Shown: positions 29,053 through 39,286 of the stretch, piece by piece
Position numbering within the stretch: the stretch's first letter is position 1
Layout of the letters: each line of letters begins with the position of its first letter
Source of the DNA: Amycolatopsis antarctica
Lineage (GTDB): Bacteria > Actinomycetota > Actinomycetes > Mycobacteriales > Pseudonocardiaceae
DNA length: 64,000 nucleotides
Reading direction: 5' to 3'
Assembly (NCBI RefSeq): GCF_002262875.1
Contig: NZ_NKYE01000006.1
Location: 186,001-250,000, forward strand
The notes under the pieces: generated by a model
What the model was told of the DNA's origin: nothing
Databases searched by the model: none
The model's input: only the letters and a program-made list of their open reading frames with translations
Position numbers and translations under genes: made by a program

Positions 29053-30450
29053 TCAGGGGCCGTAGACCGTGGTGGTGCCGTCCGCGTCCTTCGCGAGTTT
29101 CCGCGCCAGGTACAGCGATTCGAGTGCGAGTTCGACGGCGGCGGCGATCCGGCCGGGCGAGTCGTCCTCGGCGGCACCGGCCCGGTGGGCGACCTCGTGC
29201 AGCACCGGCAGTTCCGGCAGCGACTCCAGCAGTTCGCGCCCCCGCACACGCTCGCCGGTTGCCACCAGGTGCCCGTCGGCGACGGCGTTGGCCAGCGGCG
29301 CCAGGTCCACCCCGGCGAACCGGTCGCGTGCGGTCTCGGCGACGGCGCGGCGCAGGAGGTGCACCAGGTGCTCGGTCTCCCTGCCATCCTCCCCCGGTTC
29401 GAACTCGATCTTCCCGCGCAGTACCGCCGGCACGGCGTCGAGGTCCACCGGGCGGGCGACGGCCGGCTCCTCACCGGTGATCGCCGACCGGCGCAGCGCC
29501 GCGGCCGCGACGGTTTCCGCCGCCGCCACCGCGAACCGGGCGGAGACGCCGGAGCGCTGGTCCACCACCTGCGACTCGCGCAGGTTGCGCACGAACCGGG
29601 CCAGCACCTCCAGCAGCGGCTCCCCCACCTCGGCCACGAGATCGGCCTCCTGGCGGACGACGTCGACCTCCGCGGCCACATCGAGCGGGTAGTGGGTGCG
29701 GATCTCCGCCCCGAACCGGTCCTTGAGCGGGGTGATGATGCGGCCGCGGTTGGTGTAGTCCTCCGGGTTCGCGGTGGCGACCAGCAGCACGTCCAGCGGC
29801 AGCCGAAGGGTGTAGCCGCGCACCTGGATGTCGCGCTCCTCCATCACGTTGAGCAGGGCCACCTGGATCCGCTCGGCCAGGTCGGGCAGCTCGTTGACCG
29901 CCACGATGCCGCGGTGCGCCCGCGGGACCAGTCCGAAATGGATGGTCTCCGGGTCGCCGAGACTGCGCCCCTCGGCGACCTTCACCGGGTCGACGTCGCC
30001 GATCAGATCGCCGACGGAGGTGTCCGGGGTGGCGAGTTTCTCGGTGTAGCGCTGATCCCGGTGCAGCCAGGCGACCGGCAGGTCGTCGCCGAGTTCGGCG
30101 GCCCGGCGGATCGACGCGGGCGTGATCGGCTCCAGTGGATGCTCGGCCAGCTCGGCGCCCTCGATCACCGGTGCCCACTCGTCGAGCAGTCCGGCAAGGG
30201 TGCGCAGCAACCGGGTCTTGCCCTGCCCGCGCTCGCCGAGCAGGACGACGTCGTGCCCGGCCAGCAGCGCACGTTCGAGCTGGGGCAGGACGGTGCGGGA
30301 GAACCCGACGATGCCCGGCCAGGGATCACGGCCCGACCGCAGGGCGGCGAGGAGGTTCTCGTGCAGTTCGGTCTTCACGCCACGCGGTGTGTGGCCTGCC
30401 TCGCGCAACGCGCCGGCGGTGCGGGGCAGGTGTGCTGGTGCGGAGTTCAC
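29053..30450 (-). CDS. MoxR/magnesium chelatase-like AAA+ ATPase
   Basis: A 465-residue AAA+ ATPase. Walker A is LLGERGQGKTRLLRTLAGLL, the Walker B region GIVAVNELPDLAERIQVALL has VNE where most have DE, and sensor 1 is VLLVATANPEDYTNRGRII, all in the order of the chelatase I subunit/MoxR group. The C-terminal ~150 residues form the helical lid and an extra domain. The GTG at 30448-30450 gives the expected length; the open frame upstream has no family character. It is probably co-transcribed with the VWA gene, and the two should work as one complex. Confidence 0.87.
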   Translation of the reverse strand: MNSAPAHLPRTAGALREAGHTPRGVKTELHENLLAALRSGRDPWPGIVGFSRTVLPQLERALLAGHDVVLLGERGQGKTRLLRTLAGLLDEWAPVIEGAELAEHPLEPITPASIRRAAELGDDLPVAWLHRDQRYTEKLATPDTSVGDLIGDVDPVKVAEGRSLGDPETIHFGLVPRAHRGIVAVNELPDLAERIQVALLNVMEERDIQVRGYTLRLPLDVLLVATANPEDYTNRGRIITPLKDRFGAEIRTHYPLDVAAEVDVVRQEADLVAEVGEPLLEVLARFVRNLRESQVVDQRSGVSARFAVAAAETVAAAALRRSAITGEEPAVARPVDLDAVPAVLRGKIEFEPGEDGRETEHLVHLLRRAVAETARDRFAGVDLAPLANAVADGHLVATGERVRGRELLESLPELPVLHEVAHRAGAAEDDSPGRIAAAVELALESLYLARKLAKDADGTTTVYGP

Positions 30451-30523
30451 CTCACCGACGCTACTGACCGATCCGGGAAGCGTCGACGTGGAGTGGCTCC
30501 AGCACCGGGTAATGTGGATCGCC

Positions 30524-31327
30524 GTGTGCTGTCCCAGTGCGACTTTCGCCGTCTGGTCCTCCGCGTGGCTGCATGGTGCCGCGGCCTCCGACGACGCCCT
30601 CGACGCCCTGCTCCCCTGGGGCGAGGCGCACGACGTCGTGGCCGGCGACCCCGCCACCGCCGAGGCGACCGGCCTGCCGGCCGACGGCACGGGCGTGGTG
30701 CCGGTCGCCGAACTGCTGGCGGTGCTGCGCGGGCTGGGCGCGAGCGGCGGCCACCTGGTGCTGCCCGTCCCCGGCGACGTGCGCGGGCTCGGCACCGGAC
30801 CGTTCGCCACGCAGGCGCTCGGCGCGGGTGAGGCCGTGCTGTTCACCGGCACCGTGTTCGCCGCCGTGCCCAGCCCGGTCGCCGAGGGGCTGGTGCGCTG
30901 GACGGTGCATTCGCGGGCCGGGTCCGCGCTGACCGCACCGCAGCCGGAGTACGTCGGACTCGGTGAGGCCGAGCACGGTCTCACCGCGGCGGTACGGGAG
31001 AGCGCGGGCGCCCTGCAGGCCATGGACGTCGCGCGGGAGCGGTCCGGGGTACGGGAGGAACTGTCGGCGCGACTGCGGTCCGCCCCGGAACCGGCGTGGC
31101 CGCCACAGATGCCTGCCAGGGCGCTGCGGGTCCTGGCTCGCGCGCACGAGGTCGGCGCGATCCTCGCCATGGCACAGGCCGACGATCCGGGCGGTGCCGT
31201 GTCGGCCACGTCCGCCCAGCAGCGCTCCGCGGCACTGCGCCCGCTGGCCGACGCCGTGCGCGCGGCCCGGCGAGCTGCCGTCAACGAGGCGGTACGGACC
31301 TTCGCGGATCGCGCCGACCGGCACTGA
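30524..31327 (+). CDS. Conserved-looking hypothetical protein
   Basis: A 267-residue protein of unknown function with steady GC-rich codon use. It is Ala/Leu/Val-rich but has no long hydrophobic run, so it is probably cytoplasmic. Features are AVWSSAWLHGAAASDDALDA near the N-terminus, a central domain ending in GEAVLFTGTVFAAVPSPVAE, and a helical C-terminal third (about residues 150-267) with many Arg/Glu. The GTG at 30524 is chosen because TAATGT lies 8 nt upstream; an in-frame ATG at 30512 is the alternative. It is divergent from the MoxR gene and convergent with hemH. Confidence 0.68.
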   Translation: MCCPSATFAVWSSAWLHGAAASDDALDALLPWGEAHDVVAGDPATAEATGLPADGTGVVPVAELLAVLRGLGASGGHLVLPVPGDVRGLGTGPFATQALGAGEAVLFTGTVFAAVPSPVAEGLVRWTVHSRAGSALTAPQPEYVGLGEAEHGLTAAVRESAGALQAMDVARERSGVREELSARLRSAPEPAWPPQMPARALRVLARAHEVGAILAMAQADDPGGAVSATSAQQRSAALRPLADAVRAARRAAVNEAVRTFADRADRH

Positions 31328-31352
31328 CCGCGGCGCGTACCGGGACTGCAGG

Positions 31353-32405
31353 TCAGCCGCGCGGGCGGGTCGCCGGTGCGCAGCAGCCGACCGCGCAGGG
31401 TGCGCCGTTGACGGTGCAGCCCGCCGAGGGGAACGCTGAGCACTTGCGGGCCGGGGAGCCCTCGGTGTGTTCGCGCACCAGTTCGACGACGAGCCGCGCG
31501 AACCGCGGGTCGGCGTTGGGGGTGGCGGCGCGGGCGAAGCCCATTCCCAGTTCCTCCGCTCGCTCGCGCGCCTCGTTGTCCAGGTCCCAGAGCACCTCGA
31601 GGTGGTCGGAGACGAAACCGACCGGGCACACCACCACGGCGGGCACGCCCTTGCCGTGCAGGGCGTCGATGTGGTCGACGATGTCCGGTTCCAGCCAGGG
31701 CACCGACGGCGGGCCGGAGCGGGACTGCCACACCACGTCGTACTCGGCCACGCCCGCCTCGGTCGCGACCAGCCGGGCCGCCTCGGCGATCTGCCGGGAG
31801 TAGCGGTGCCCGCCCTCCTCGGGCGGTCCCGCCGCCGCGTCGGCGCTCGCCGGCACCGAGTGCGCGACGAACACCACCCGCGCGCCCGCCGGGTCGTCCA
31901 GTTCGGCGAGCGCGGCACGGACGGCATCGGCAAAGGCGGCGACGAACAGCGGGTGGTCGAAGAACTGGCGCAGCTTCGTCAGTTCCGGCGCGCCGTCGCC
32001 GACGGACGTGCGGGCGCGGGCGATGTCCTCGTCGTACTGACGGCAAGCGGAGTAGCCGCCGTAGGCGCTCGTCGGGAAGACCAGCGCCCGCCGCACGCCG
32101 TCGGCGGTCATCCGTGCCAGTGTCACCTCGACCATCGGGTCCCAGTTGCGGTTGCCGAAGTACACGGGGAGGTCGATGTCCACGGCGGCGAGTTCCGCCT
32201 CGACGGCGGCGATGGCCTCGCGGTTGAGCCGGTTGATGGGCGAGACGCCGCCGAAGTGCCGGTAGTGCACGGCCACCTCTTCGAGGCGTTCGCGCGGCAC
32301 ACCGCGGCCTCGGGTGACGTTCTCCAGGAACGGCATGACCTCGTCCGGTCCCTCGGGACCGCCGAAGGACAACCAGAGCAGCGCGTCGTAACCCACGGCG
32401 ACCAT
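31353..32405 (-). CDS. hemH: Ferrochelatase (coproporphyrin type)
   Basis: A 350-residue enzyme that inserts iron into a porphyrin. In actinobacteria the substrate is coproporphyrin III (the gene is also called cpfC). It begins [20 protein letters not shown], with the metal-site His in [10 protein letters not shown] and the conserved PFVSAYGGYS-like [15 protein letters not shown]. The C-terminal tail carries a cysteine cluster ([22 protein letters not shown]) that in this group binds a [2Fe-2S] centre. The ATG at 32405 is used; a GTG three codons in (32396) is possible. Its upstream region contains a 9-bp tandem repeat. Confidence 0.95.
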   Translation of the reverse strand: MVAVGYDALLWLSFGGPEGPDEVMPFLENVTRGRGVPRERLEEVAVHYRHFGGVSPINRLNREAIAAVEAELAAVDIDLPVYFGNRNWDPMVEVTLARMTADGVRRALVFPTSAYGGYSACRQYDEDIARARTSVGDGAPELTKLRQFFDHPLFVAAFADAVRAALAELDDPAGARVVFVAHSVPASADAAAGPPEEGGHRYSRQIAEAARLVATEAGVAEYDVVWQSRSGPPSVPWLEPDIVDHIDALHGKGVPAVVVCPVGFVSDHLEVLWDLDNEARERAEELGMGFARAATPNADPRFARLVVELVREHTEGSPARKCSAFPSAGCTVNGAPCAVGCCAPATRPRG

Positions 32406-32554
32406 CCTGCCGCTGTGCCCGGCAGCACGCTGATCGGGGGTGCGCGAGGAGGCGGCGGGCGTCGCCCCGGCGGCGCGGTGGCGGACAGGGAGATCACGCC
32501 CGCCGCGCCCGATGTCCCGGTGCCCGCGGTGTCGAGGTGTCCACAGTGTCCACA

Positions 32555-32626
32555 GTGGACGCAGTGGACGCAGTGGACGCGGTGGACGCGGTGGACGCGG
32601 TGGACGCGGTGGACGCGGTGGACGCG
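32555..32626. repeat. 9-bp tandem repeat, 8 units
   Basis: GTGGACGC[A/G] repeated eight times head to tail, preceded by two related TGTCCACAG units. It lies in the 276-bp gap between the whiA stop and the hemH start, that is, in the hemH upstream region. Because 9 is a multiple of 3, every frame stays open across it. The rest of the gap shows no gene. Confidence 0.92.
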
Positions 32627-32681
32627 GCGCATCTGTTGGACCCGGTGGAGACCGTGGTGGGCGTGGGTCCAGTGGCGCGGG

Positions 32682-33668
32682 TCAGGCCTCGTCCTCCAGC
32701 ATGTCGGCGGTGACGGCCGACTCGGTGTCCGGGATGCCCTGGTCCTTGGCCCGCTTGTCGGCCATCGCCAGCAACCGCCGGATCCGTCCGGCGACCGCGT
32801 CCTTCGTCATCGCCGGATCGGAGAGCTGACCCAGCTCCTCCAGTGACGCCTGCCGGTTGGACAGGCGCAGCTTCCCGGCGGTGAGCAGGTGGTCCGGCGC
32901 GGAGTCGCTGAGGATCTCCATCGCCCGCTCGACCCGCGCCGCGGCGGCGACAGCGGCGCGGGCGGAGCGGCGCAGGTTTGCGTCGTCGAAGTTGGCGAGG
33001 CGGTTCGCGGTCGCCCGTACCTCGCGGCGCATCCGGCGCTCCTCCCACGCCAGCACGCTTTTGTGCGCGCCGAGCCGGGTGAGCAGCGCGCCGATCGCGT
33101 CCCCGTCGCGCACCACGACCCGGTCGGCTCCGCGCACCTCGCGCGACTTCGCCTGGATGCCCATCCGCCGGGCCGCGCCGACCAGCGCGAGCGCCGCCTC
33201 GGGTCCGGGGCAGGTCACCTCCAGTGAGGAGGACCGGCCCGGTTCGGTCAGCGAGCCGTGCGCAAGGAAGGCGCCGCGCCAGGCCGCCTCGGCATCGGCG
33301 ACGCCGCCGGAGACGACGGCGGCGGGCAGCCCGCGCACCGGACGGCCCCGCTGGTCGATCAGCCCGGTCTGCCGGGCGAGACCGTCGCCGTCCTTGACCA
33401 CCCGCACCACGTACCGCGTCCCCTTGCGCAGCCCGCTCGACGAGATGACGTGCACGTCCGACTGGTGACCGTAGAGGTCGTGGATCTCCTTGCGCAGCCT
33501 GCGCGCGACCGAGCCGGTGTCCAGTTCGGCTTCCACCACGACCCGGCCACCCACGATGTGCAGTCCCCCCGCGAACCGCAGCATCGACGCGACCTCGGCG
33601 CGCCGTGGCGCGGTCTTGGTGATCTCCAGGCGGCTCAGTTCGTCCTTCACCGCGGCGGTCATCGCCAT
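32682..33668 (-). CDS. whiA: Sporulation/cell division regulator WhiA
   Basis: A 328-residue DNA-binding protein with an N-terminal degenerate LAGLIDADG homing-endonuclease fold ([59 protein letters not shown]) and a C-terminal helix-turn-helix ([20 protein letters not shown] followed by [14 protein letters not shown]). In Streptomyces it acts with WhiB to start sporulation septation. It overlaps the upstream yvcK-like gene by 10 bp, the conserved rapZ-yvcK-whiA order. Confidence 0.96.
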   Translation of the reverse strand: MAMTAAVKDELSRLEITKTAPRRAEVASMLRFAGGLHIVGGRVVVEAELDTGSVARRLRKEIHDLYGHQSDVHVISSSGLRKGTRYVVRVVKDGDGLARQTGLIDQRGRPVRGLPAAVVSGGVADAEAAWRGAFLAHGSLTEPGRSSSLEVTCPGPEAALALVGAARRMGIQAKSREVRGADRVVVRDGDAIGALLTRLGAHKSVLAWEERRMRREVRATANRLANFDDANLRRSARAAVAAAARVERAMEILSDSAPDHLLTAGKLRLSNRQASLEELGQLSDPAMTKDAVAGRIRRLLAMADKRAKDQGIPDTESAVTADMLEDEA

Positions 33669-34633
33669 GTCCCCTCCTCTCCGCTCTCGGACCCGAGAGC
33701 CTCTCGCACACAGCCCGCCAGGGCGTCGGGATCATGCCGACCCGCCACGTCCGGATCGGCGATGTCCGCCAGATACGCCCTGCCGCCCAGCTCCGCCGCG
33801 GCGCGGCGCAGCCCCGCCGGGGTGGGCACCGAGTCCCGGTCGGCGATCACCGCGTCGACCCGGAGCCGAGGAGCGTGCTCGAAGAGTACGTCCAGGTGCC
33901 GTTCGGGTGAGAAGCCCGCCGTCTCGCCGGGCTGCGGAACGAGATTCAGGATGACCACGCGGGTGGCGCTGGTGCGGATCAGCGCGTCGTGCAGTTCCGG
34001 AACCAGCAGGTGCGGCAGGACGCTGGTGAACCAGGATCCCGGCCCGAGTACGACGACGTCCGCGTCGAGTACCGCCTGCACGGCCTCCTCGCACGCTCTG
34101 GGCCCGGCGCCCGGGTGCCCGGGATTGCGCAGGGTGATGCGCAGGACCTGACCCGGGGTGCTGGCGACGGCGACCTGGCCGCGGATCCGGCTCAGTTCAC
34201 CGTTCTCCAGCCCGGTCACCTCGGCCTCGATGTCCAGCGGTTCCGGGGACATCGGCAGCACCCGCCCGCGCGCGCCGACCAGGCCGCACGCCTCGTCGAG
34301 TGCCCGCACCGGATCGCCGAGCACCTCGAACAGCCCGGCCAGCAACAGGTTTCCGACGGCGTGCCCGGCAAGCGCGCCGCTGCCGCCGAAGCGGTGCTGG
34401 AAGACGTCCGCCCAGAGCGAGCCGTCGTCGCCGTCCGCGGCGAGCGCGGCGAGCGCCTGCCGGAGGTCTCCCGGTGGCAGCAGGCCGAGTTCACGGCGCA
34501 GGCGGCCCGAGGAGCCGCCGTCGTCGGCGACGGTGACCACGGCGGTCAGTTCGTCGGTGAGCCTGCGCAGGGCGGTCAGGGTCGCGTGCAGACCGTGGCC
34601 GCCGCCCAGCGCGACGGCACGCAGCGGGCTCAC
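33659..34633 (-). CDS. yvcK: YvcK/CofD-like gluconeogenesis factor
   Basis: A 324-residue protein of the CofD-like fold. The nucleotide-binding signature is [20 protein letters not shown], with [20 protein letters not shown] close behind and [19 protein letters not shown] in the second half. Members bind UDP-sugars and affect cell-wall and carbon metabolism; the enzymatic activity is unproven. It overlaps rapZ by 4 bp at its start and whiA by 10 bp at its end, so the three are almost certainly translated as one unit. Confidence 0.93.
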   Translation of the reverse strand: MSPLRAVALGGGHGLHATLTALRRLTDELTAVVTVADDGGSSGRLRRELGLLPPGDLRQALAALAADGDDGSLWADVFQHRFGGSGALAGHAVGNLLLAGLFEVLGDPVRALDEACGLVGARGRVLPMSPEPLDIEAEVTGLENGELSRIRGQVAVASTPGQVLRITLRNPGHPGAGPRACEEAVQAVLDADVVVLGPGSWFTSVLPHLLVPELHDALIRTSATRVVILNLVPQPGETAGFSPERHLDVLFEHAPRLRVDAVIADRDSVPTPAGLRRAAAELGGRAYLADIADPDVAGRHDPDALAGCVREALGSESGEEGTWR

Positions 34634-35532
34634 TCGCGGCCCAGGTCCCGATGCACCACCTTGACCGCCATTCCGTCCTCTGTGGACAGTCGCCGGGCCA
34701 GCTCCTCCGAGATCGCGACGCTGCGGTGCTTTCCACCGGTGCAGCCGACCGCCAGGGTCAGGTAGCGCTTGCCCTCCCGCTTGTACCCGGCGCCGATCAG
34801 GCCCAGAAGCTGGTGGTAGCGCTCCAGGAACTCGTCCGCGCCCTCCTGGGTGAGCACGTAGTTGCGGACGTCGCCGTCGAGGCCGGTGTGGTCGCGCAGT
34901 TCCGGGATCCAGAAGGGATTCGGCAGGAAGCGCACGTCCATCACCAGATCGGCGTCCATCGGCAGGCCGTACTTGTAGCCGAAGGAGAGCACCGTGACCC
35001 TGGTGCGGGTGCTGGCCTCGGAGCCGAACGCGTCCTCGATCTTGGCGCGCAGGTCGTGCACCGACAGCGAGGACGTGTCGACGACCAGGTCAGCCTCCTC
35101 ACGCAGCGGCGAGAGCAGGGCGCGCTCGGCGGTGATGCCGTCGGAGAGCCTGCCGTCGGCCTGCATCGGGTGGCCGCGGCGGACCTGTTCGAACCGGCGG
35201 ACCAGCACCGCGTCGGTGGCCTCCAGGAACAGGACCCTGGGCTTGTAGCCGCGCGCGTCGAGATCCTTGATGACGGAGGCGAGGTCGTCGGTGAACGCGC
35301 GGGAGCGGACGTCCATCACCACGGCGACCTTGGTGATCGCGCCGCTGGCCTGGGCGCCGAGTTCGACCATCGTCGAGATCAGTTCCGGCGGCAGGTTGTC
35401 CACCACGAACCAGCCCAGGTCCTCCAGACATTTCGCGGCGGTGCTCCGGCCCGCGCCGGACAGCCCGCTCACGACGGCCACCTCCATGCCCGAACCCCGC
35501 GTGTCGGCCGGTGCCGTCTCTGCGCTCGTCAC
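34630..35532 (-). CDS. rapZ: RapZ-family RNase adapter/nucleotide-binding protein
   Basis: A 300-residue P-loop protein. Walker A is [19 protein letters not shown] and the second nucleotide-binding stretch is DVRSRAF, with the C-terminal domain carrying [20 protein letters not shown] and [19 protein letters not shown]. In enterobacteria RapZ guides RNase E to a small RNA. Actinobacterial members bind GTP/ATP, and their role is less clear. It overlaps both neighbours by 4 bp. Confidence 0.94.
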   Translation of the reverse strand: MTSAETAPADTRGSGMEVAVVSGLSGAGRSTAAKCLEDLGWFVVDNLPPELISTMVELGAQASGAITKVAVVMDVRSRAFTDDLASVIKDLDARGYKPRVLFLEATDAVLVRRFEQVRRGHPMQADGRLSDGITAERALLSPLREEADLVVDTSSLSVHDLRAKIEDAFGSEASTRTRVTVLSFGYKYGLPMDADLVMDVRFLPNPFWIPELRDHTGLDGDVRNYVLTQEGADEFLERYHQLLGLIGAGYKREGKRYLTLAVGCTGGKHRSVAISEELARRLSTEDGMAVKVVHRDLGRE

Positions 35533-37523
35533 GAACTCTTCTCCCCTTCCGGACCCGCGCTGCCCGGGTCTGCTGTGCCGCCTGTGCCGTTGTCCTGCCC
35601 GCCCGCGAGCGCCGCGTGCACGGCTTCCGCCGTGCGCCTGCCCACTCCCGGGACGCCCGCGATCTCGTCCACACCCGCCTGTCGCAGCTTCTTCACCGAG
35701 CCGAAGTGCTTGATCAACGCGGTTCGCCGTGCCTGCCCGAGTCCGGGCACGCTGTCCAGCGCGGACACCTGGATCCGCTTGGACCGCTTCTCCCGGTGGT
35801 AGCGGATCGCGAAGCGGTGCGCCTCGTCGCGGACGCGTTGCAGAAGGTACAGCGCATCCGAGGTTCTCGGCAGGATGACCGGGTCAGGGTCGGCGGGCAG
35901 CCACACCTCCTCCAGGCGTTTGGCCAGCCCCACCACGGCGACGTCGGTGATGCCGAGTTCGGCCAGGACGTCCGCGGCGGCCGTGGCCTGAGGGCCCGCG
36001 CCGTCGACGACGAGCAGGTTCGGCGGGTAGGCGAACTTGCGCGGACGCCCGGTGTCCGGGTCGATCCCGGGCCGTTCCCCCTCGGCGGTGTCCCCGACGG
36101 TCTCCTTGAGATAGCGGGAGAAACGGCGGCGCACGACCTCGGCTATCGATGCCACGTCGCCCTCCTCCGCGGCCTCGCGCAGCGCGAAGCGGCGGTACTC
36201 GGACTTGCGCGCCACCCCGTCCTCGAAGACGACCAGCGAGGCCACCACGTCGCTGCCCGCGATGTGGCTGATGTCGACGCACTCGATGCGCAGGGGTGCG
36301 GTGTCCAGCCCCAGATTGTCCTGGAGTTCGGCGAGCGCGGCCGAGCGCGCGGTGAGGTCCCCGGCACGGCGGAGCTTGTGCTGGGCGAAGGCCTCCGCGG
36401 CGTTGCGCCGCACCGTCTCGGCGAGCGCGCGCTTGTCGCCTCGCTGCGGCACGCGCAGCCGTACCCGCGCGCCGCGCAGTCCGCTCAGCCATTCGGTGAC
36501 GGCCTCGGCGTCGGCGGGCAGTTCGGGAACCAGCACCTCGCGGGGTACCGGGGAGCCCGCCCCGGGTGTCTCGTCGGCGAGTTCGGCCTGCTCGCCGTAG
36601 AACTGCGCGACGAACTGCCCGACGAGCGCGGGAACGTCCATCTCCTCGGCCTTGTCCACGACCCAGCCGCGCTGACCGCGAACCCGGCCGCCCCGGACGT
36701 GGAAGACCTGCACGGCGGCCTCCAGGTCGTCGTGCGCGAAGTTCACCACATCGGCGTCGGTGCCGTCGCCGAGCACGACGGCCTGCTTCTCCATCGCGCG
36801 CCGCAGGGCCCCCAGGTCGTCGCGCAGCCGCGCGGCGCGCTCGAACTCCAGGCCCTCCGAGGCCTCGGCCATGTCCTTCTCCAGCCTGCGCACCATGGAG
36901 TCGGTGCGGCCGGCGAGAAAGTCGCAGAAGTCCTCGACGATCCGGCGGTGCTGCTCGGCGGAGACCTTGCCGACGCAGGGCGCCGAGCACTTGTCGATGT
37001 AGCCGAGCAGGCAGGGGCGGCCGATCTGGCCGTGCCTGCGGAACACACCGGCCGAGCAGGTGCGCATCGGGAAGACGCGCAGCAGCAGGTCCAGCGTCTC
37101 GCGGATGGCCCAGGCGTGGGCGTACGGGCCGAAGTAGCGCACGCCCTTCTTGCGCGGGCCCCGGTAGACGTGGGCGCGCGGGAACTCCTCGCCCAGGGTC
37201 ACCGCCAGCACCGGGTAGGTCTTGTCGTCGCGGTAGCGGACGTTGAACCGCGGGTCGAATTCCTTGATCCAGTTGTACTCGAGCTGCAGCGCCTCGACCT
37301 CGGTGCCGACCACCGTCCACTCCACGCCCGCGGCCGTGGTCACCATCTGCCGGGTACGCGGATGCAGTCCGGACAGGTCGGCGAAGTAGGAGTTCAGCCG
37401 GGAGCGCAGGCTTTTCGCCTTGCCCACGTAGATGACACGTCCGGTCGTGTCGCGGAACTTGTACACGCCGGGTGCGTCCGGGATGCTCCCCGGCGAGGGA
37501 CGGTAGGTGGACGGGTCAGCCAC
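35529..37523 (-). CDS. uvrC: UvrABC excinuclease subunit C
   Basis: A 664-residue subunit that makes both incisions in nucleotide excision repair. Domains: GIY-YIG nuclease at residues 15-95 ([20 protein letters not shown]), a cysteine patch ([20 protein letters not shown]), UVR motif at about 205-240 ([20 protein letters not shown]), RNase H-like nuclease ([20 protein letters not shown]) and C-terminal helix-hairpin-helix ([16 protein letters not shown] and [19 protein letters not shown]). The GTG at 37523 lies 6 nt from TAGGCT, suggesting a leaderless start of the uvrC-rapZ-yvcK-whiA operon. Confidence 0.96.
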   Translation of the reverse strand: MADPSTYRPSPGSIPDAPGVYKFRDTTGRVIYVGKAKSLRSRLNSYFADLSGLHPRTRQMVTTAAGVEWTVVGTEVEALQLEYNWIKEFDPRFNVRYRDDKTYPVLAVTLGEEFPRAHVYRGPRKKGVRYFGPYAHAWAIRETLDLLLRVFPMRTCSAGVFRRHGQIGRPCLLGYIDKCSAPCVGKVSAEQHRRIVEDFCDFLAGRTDSMVRRLEKDMAEASEGLEFERAARLRDDLGALRRAMEKQAVVLGDGTDADVVNFAHDDLEAAVQVFHVRGGRVRGQRGWVVDKAEEMDVPALVGQFVAQFYGEQAELADETPGAGSPVPREVLVPELPADAEAVTEWLSGLRGARVRLRVPQRGDKRALAETVRRNAAEAFAQHKLRRAGDLTARSAALAELQDNLGLDTAPLRIECVDISHIAGSDVVASLVVFEDGVARKSEYRRFALREAAEEGDVASIAEVVRRRFSRYLKETVGDTAEGERPGIDPDTGRPRKFAYPPNLLVVDGAGPQATAAADVLAELGITDVAVVGLAKRLEEVWLPADPDPVILPRTSDALYLLQRVRDEAHRFAIRYHREKRSKRIQVSALDSVPGLGQARRTALIKHFGSVKKLRQAGVDEIAGVPGVGRRTAEAVHAALAGGQDNGTGGTADPGSAGPEGEKSS

Positions 37524-37529
37524 ACCTCC

Positions 37530-37535
37530 AGCCTA
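37530..37535 (-). promoter_or_regulatory. -10 box for the uvrC operon
   Basis: TAGGCT on the minus strand, 6 nt before the uvrC GTG. The intervening GGAGGT could also serve as a weak ribosome site if initiation occurs upstream. Confidence 0.5.
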
Positions 37536-37744
37536 TGGCTCCCCTCCGACGACATCCCGCGCACCCGTCGGCCCGCGGGACCCGGTCACCGCGATACGCC
37601 GGCGGATCGCGGTCCGTGACCCGGCATTTTCTGGCGGGGCGGCGCACGGTTCCGGGAGGCGTCGGGTGTTCTCCGGCGCTGTCGGTGCCGTGTGCCATTC
37701 TCGGAACCGATCCCGCCACCGTACGAAGGGCACCGAGGACACCG

Positions 37745-38524
37745 ATGCGCATCGCCACCTGGAACGTCAACTCCGTCGGCGCCCGGCTGCCGCGGTTGCT
37801 CGGCTGGCTGGAGACCACCCGCCCGGACGTGCTGTGCCTGCAGGAACTCAAGTGCGCCACGGACGCCTTCCCCGCGGCGGAGGTGGCCGAGCTCGGTTAC
37901 CGGACCGCGGCGCACGGCCTCGGCCGGTGGAACGGGGTCGCGGTGCTGTCCCGGGTCGGCATCGAGGACGTCACCCGGGATCTGACCGGGCAGCCCGCCT
38001 ACGAGAGCGAGACGAAGGCGCGCGCGATCGGCGCGACCTGCGGCGGCGTCCGCGTGTGGTCGGTGTACGTGCCCAACGGCCGCGAGCCCGCGCACGCCCA
38101 CTACGACTACAAGCTGAACTGGCTCGGCGCGCTGAACGACACGGTCGGCGCGGAACTGACGGGTGACCGGCCGTTCGCGGTGCTGGGCGACTTCAACATC
38201 GCTCCGGCGGACGAGGACGTCTGGGACATCTCGCTGTTCGCCGAGTCAACGCACGTCACCGATCCGGAGCGCAAGGCGCTGGCGGTGCTGCGGGACACCG
38301 GGCTCACCGATGTGGTTCCCCGGCCGCTGAAGTACGACCACCCCTACACCTACTGGGACTACCGGCAGCTCGCGTTCCCGAAGAACCGCGGCATGCGGAT
38401 CGACCTGGTGTACGGCGACGCGCGGTTCGCCGCCGCCGTCACGGACGCCTACGTGGACCGCGAGGAGCGCAAGGGCAAGGGCGGTTCCGACCACGCCCCG
38501 GTGGTGGTGGACCTCGACATCTGA
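37745..38524 (+). CDS. xthA: Exodeoxyribonuclease III / AP endonuclease
   Basis: A 259-residue Mg2+-dependent enzyme that cuts at abasic sites in base excision repair. The motifs of the exonuclease-endonuclease-phosphatase fold are all present: RIATWNVNSVGARL, LCLQELKC, YVPNG, LGDFNIAPADEDVWD and GSDHAPVVVDLDI with the catalytic Asp-His pair. GAGGAC lies upstream of the ATG. It is divergent from the uvrC operon, so two DNA-repair units lie back to back. Confidence 0.95.
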   Translation: MRIATWNVNSVGARLPRLLGWLETTRPDVLCLQELKCATDAFPAAEVAELGYRTAAHGLGRWNGVAVLSRVGIEDVTRDLTGQPAYESETKARAIGATCGGVRVWSVYVPNGREPAHAHYDYKLNWLGALNDTVGAELTGDRPFAVLGDFNIAPADEDVWDISLFAESTHVTDPERKALAVLRDTGLTDVVPRPLKYDHPYTYWDYRQLAFPKNRGMRIDLVYGDARFAAAVTDAYVDREERKGKGGSDHAPVVVDLDI

Positions 38525-38540
38525 CCGCCGCGGGCTCATG

Positions 38541-38568
38541 GCCCGGCTCCGTGGCCTGCGGGCCGGGC
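38541..38568. terminator. Possible hairpin terminator after xthA
   Basis: GCCCGGC (38541-38547) with GCCGGGC (38562-38568), a 7-bp stem with a 14-nt loop, 17 nt after the xthA stop. The surrounding DNA is rich in GGGCC, so other pairings compete. Confidence 0.4.
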
Positions 38569-38612
38569 AGGGCCGGGCCGGGCAAGCGGGCCGGTGACGC
38601 CGGGGCAGCGGC

Positions 38613-38682
38613 GGTCGGCAGGAGTCAGGTCGGCAGGAGTCAGGTCGGCAGGAGTCAGGTCGGCAGGAGTCAGGTCGGCAGG
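38613..38682. repeat. 15-bp tandem repeat, 4.7 units
   Basis: GGTCGGCAGGAGTCA repeated four times without error from 38613 to 38672, followed by the first ten bases of a fifth copy. It lies between the convergent xthA and methyltransferase genes; no gene uses it. Confidence 0.93.
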
Positions 38683-38704
38683 GCCGGACTCCGGCGGGCC
38701 GGGG

Positions 38705-39274
38705 TCAGCGGGGCCGGTGCACGGAGACGGCGTAGGGGCCGCCGTCGAAGGGTTCGCGGTCCCAGGTAGCGAAGCGCTCGGCGAGAACGAGGCCGGCCTC
38801 GGCGGCGTGGGCGTCGTAGTCGGCGGCGGTGTAACCGCGATCGAGGCTGAAGCCGGCGATCAGCACGCCGTCCGGGCGCACGTGCCGGGCCACGCCCGCG
38901 AGGAGCGCGCCCTCGGTGCCCGCCGTGGTGAACAGCGGGACATTGCCGGCCATCAGGACGACGTCGAAGGTCCGGCCCAGATCGAGCGCGGCGAGATCGG
39001 ACTCGATCCAGGTGACGGCGGGTGCCCGGCGGCGTGCCGTGTCGAGCATCGAGGCGTCCAGGTCGGCGCCGGTCACCTCGATGCCGTGCCGGGCGAGTTC
39101 GATGCCCACCCTGCCGGTGCCGCAACCCGCGTCGAGCACGGTCGCGGGCGTGTAGGCCCGCACGAACGCCGCCTCACCGTGGACGTCCTGTCCCGTCGCG
39201 GCGAGCGCGTCGAAGCGCCGCTGGTAGTCGTCGCCGTCCCAGGAGATCGCTCCCCGCCCCGCCGGTTCACCCAT
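38705..39274 (-). CDS. Class I SAM-dependent methyltransferase
   Basis: A 189-residue Methyltransf-11/25-type enzyme. Motif I is VLDAGCGTGRVGIELARHGI, the ribose-binding acidic residue is in VTGADLDASMLDTARR, and motif IV lies in FDVVLMAGNVPLFTTAGTEG. The N-terminal WDGDDYQRRFDALAATGQDV is typical of actinobacterial small-molecule methyltransferases. The substrate is unknown. The ATG at 39272-39274 has GGGGG upstream. The frame continues open upstream only because it runs through the 22-bp array, which is not thought to be translated with it. Confidence 0.82.
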   Translation of the reverse strand: MGEPAGRGAISWDGDDYQRRFDALAATGQDVHGEAAFVRAYTPATVLDAGCGTGRVGIELARHGIEVTGADLDASMLDTARRRAPAVTWIESDLAALDLGRTFDVVLMAGNVPLFTTAGTEGALLAGVARHVRPDGVLIAGFSLDRGYTAADYDAHAAEAGLVLAERFATWDREPFDGGPYAVSVHRPR

Positions 39275-39286
39275 CCCCCGATCCTG

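Noticed and set aside
26809..30831. A 1340-codon plus-strand open frame
   Set aside because: It is antisense to mshC, the VWA gene and the MoxR gene, all with clear family motifs. Long antisense frames are expected in very GC-rich DNA.
32123..32632. A minus-strand frame coding a Val-His-Arg repeat
   Set aside because: It arises from the 9-bp tandem repeat and overlaps hemH in another frame.
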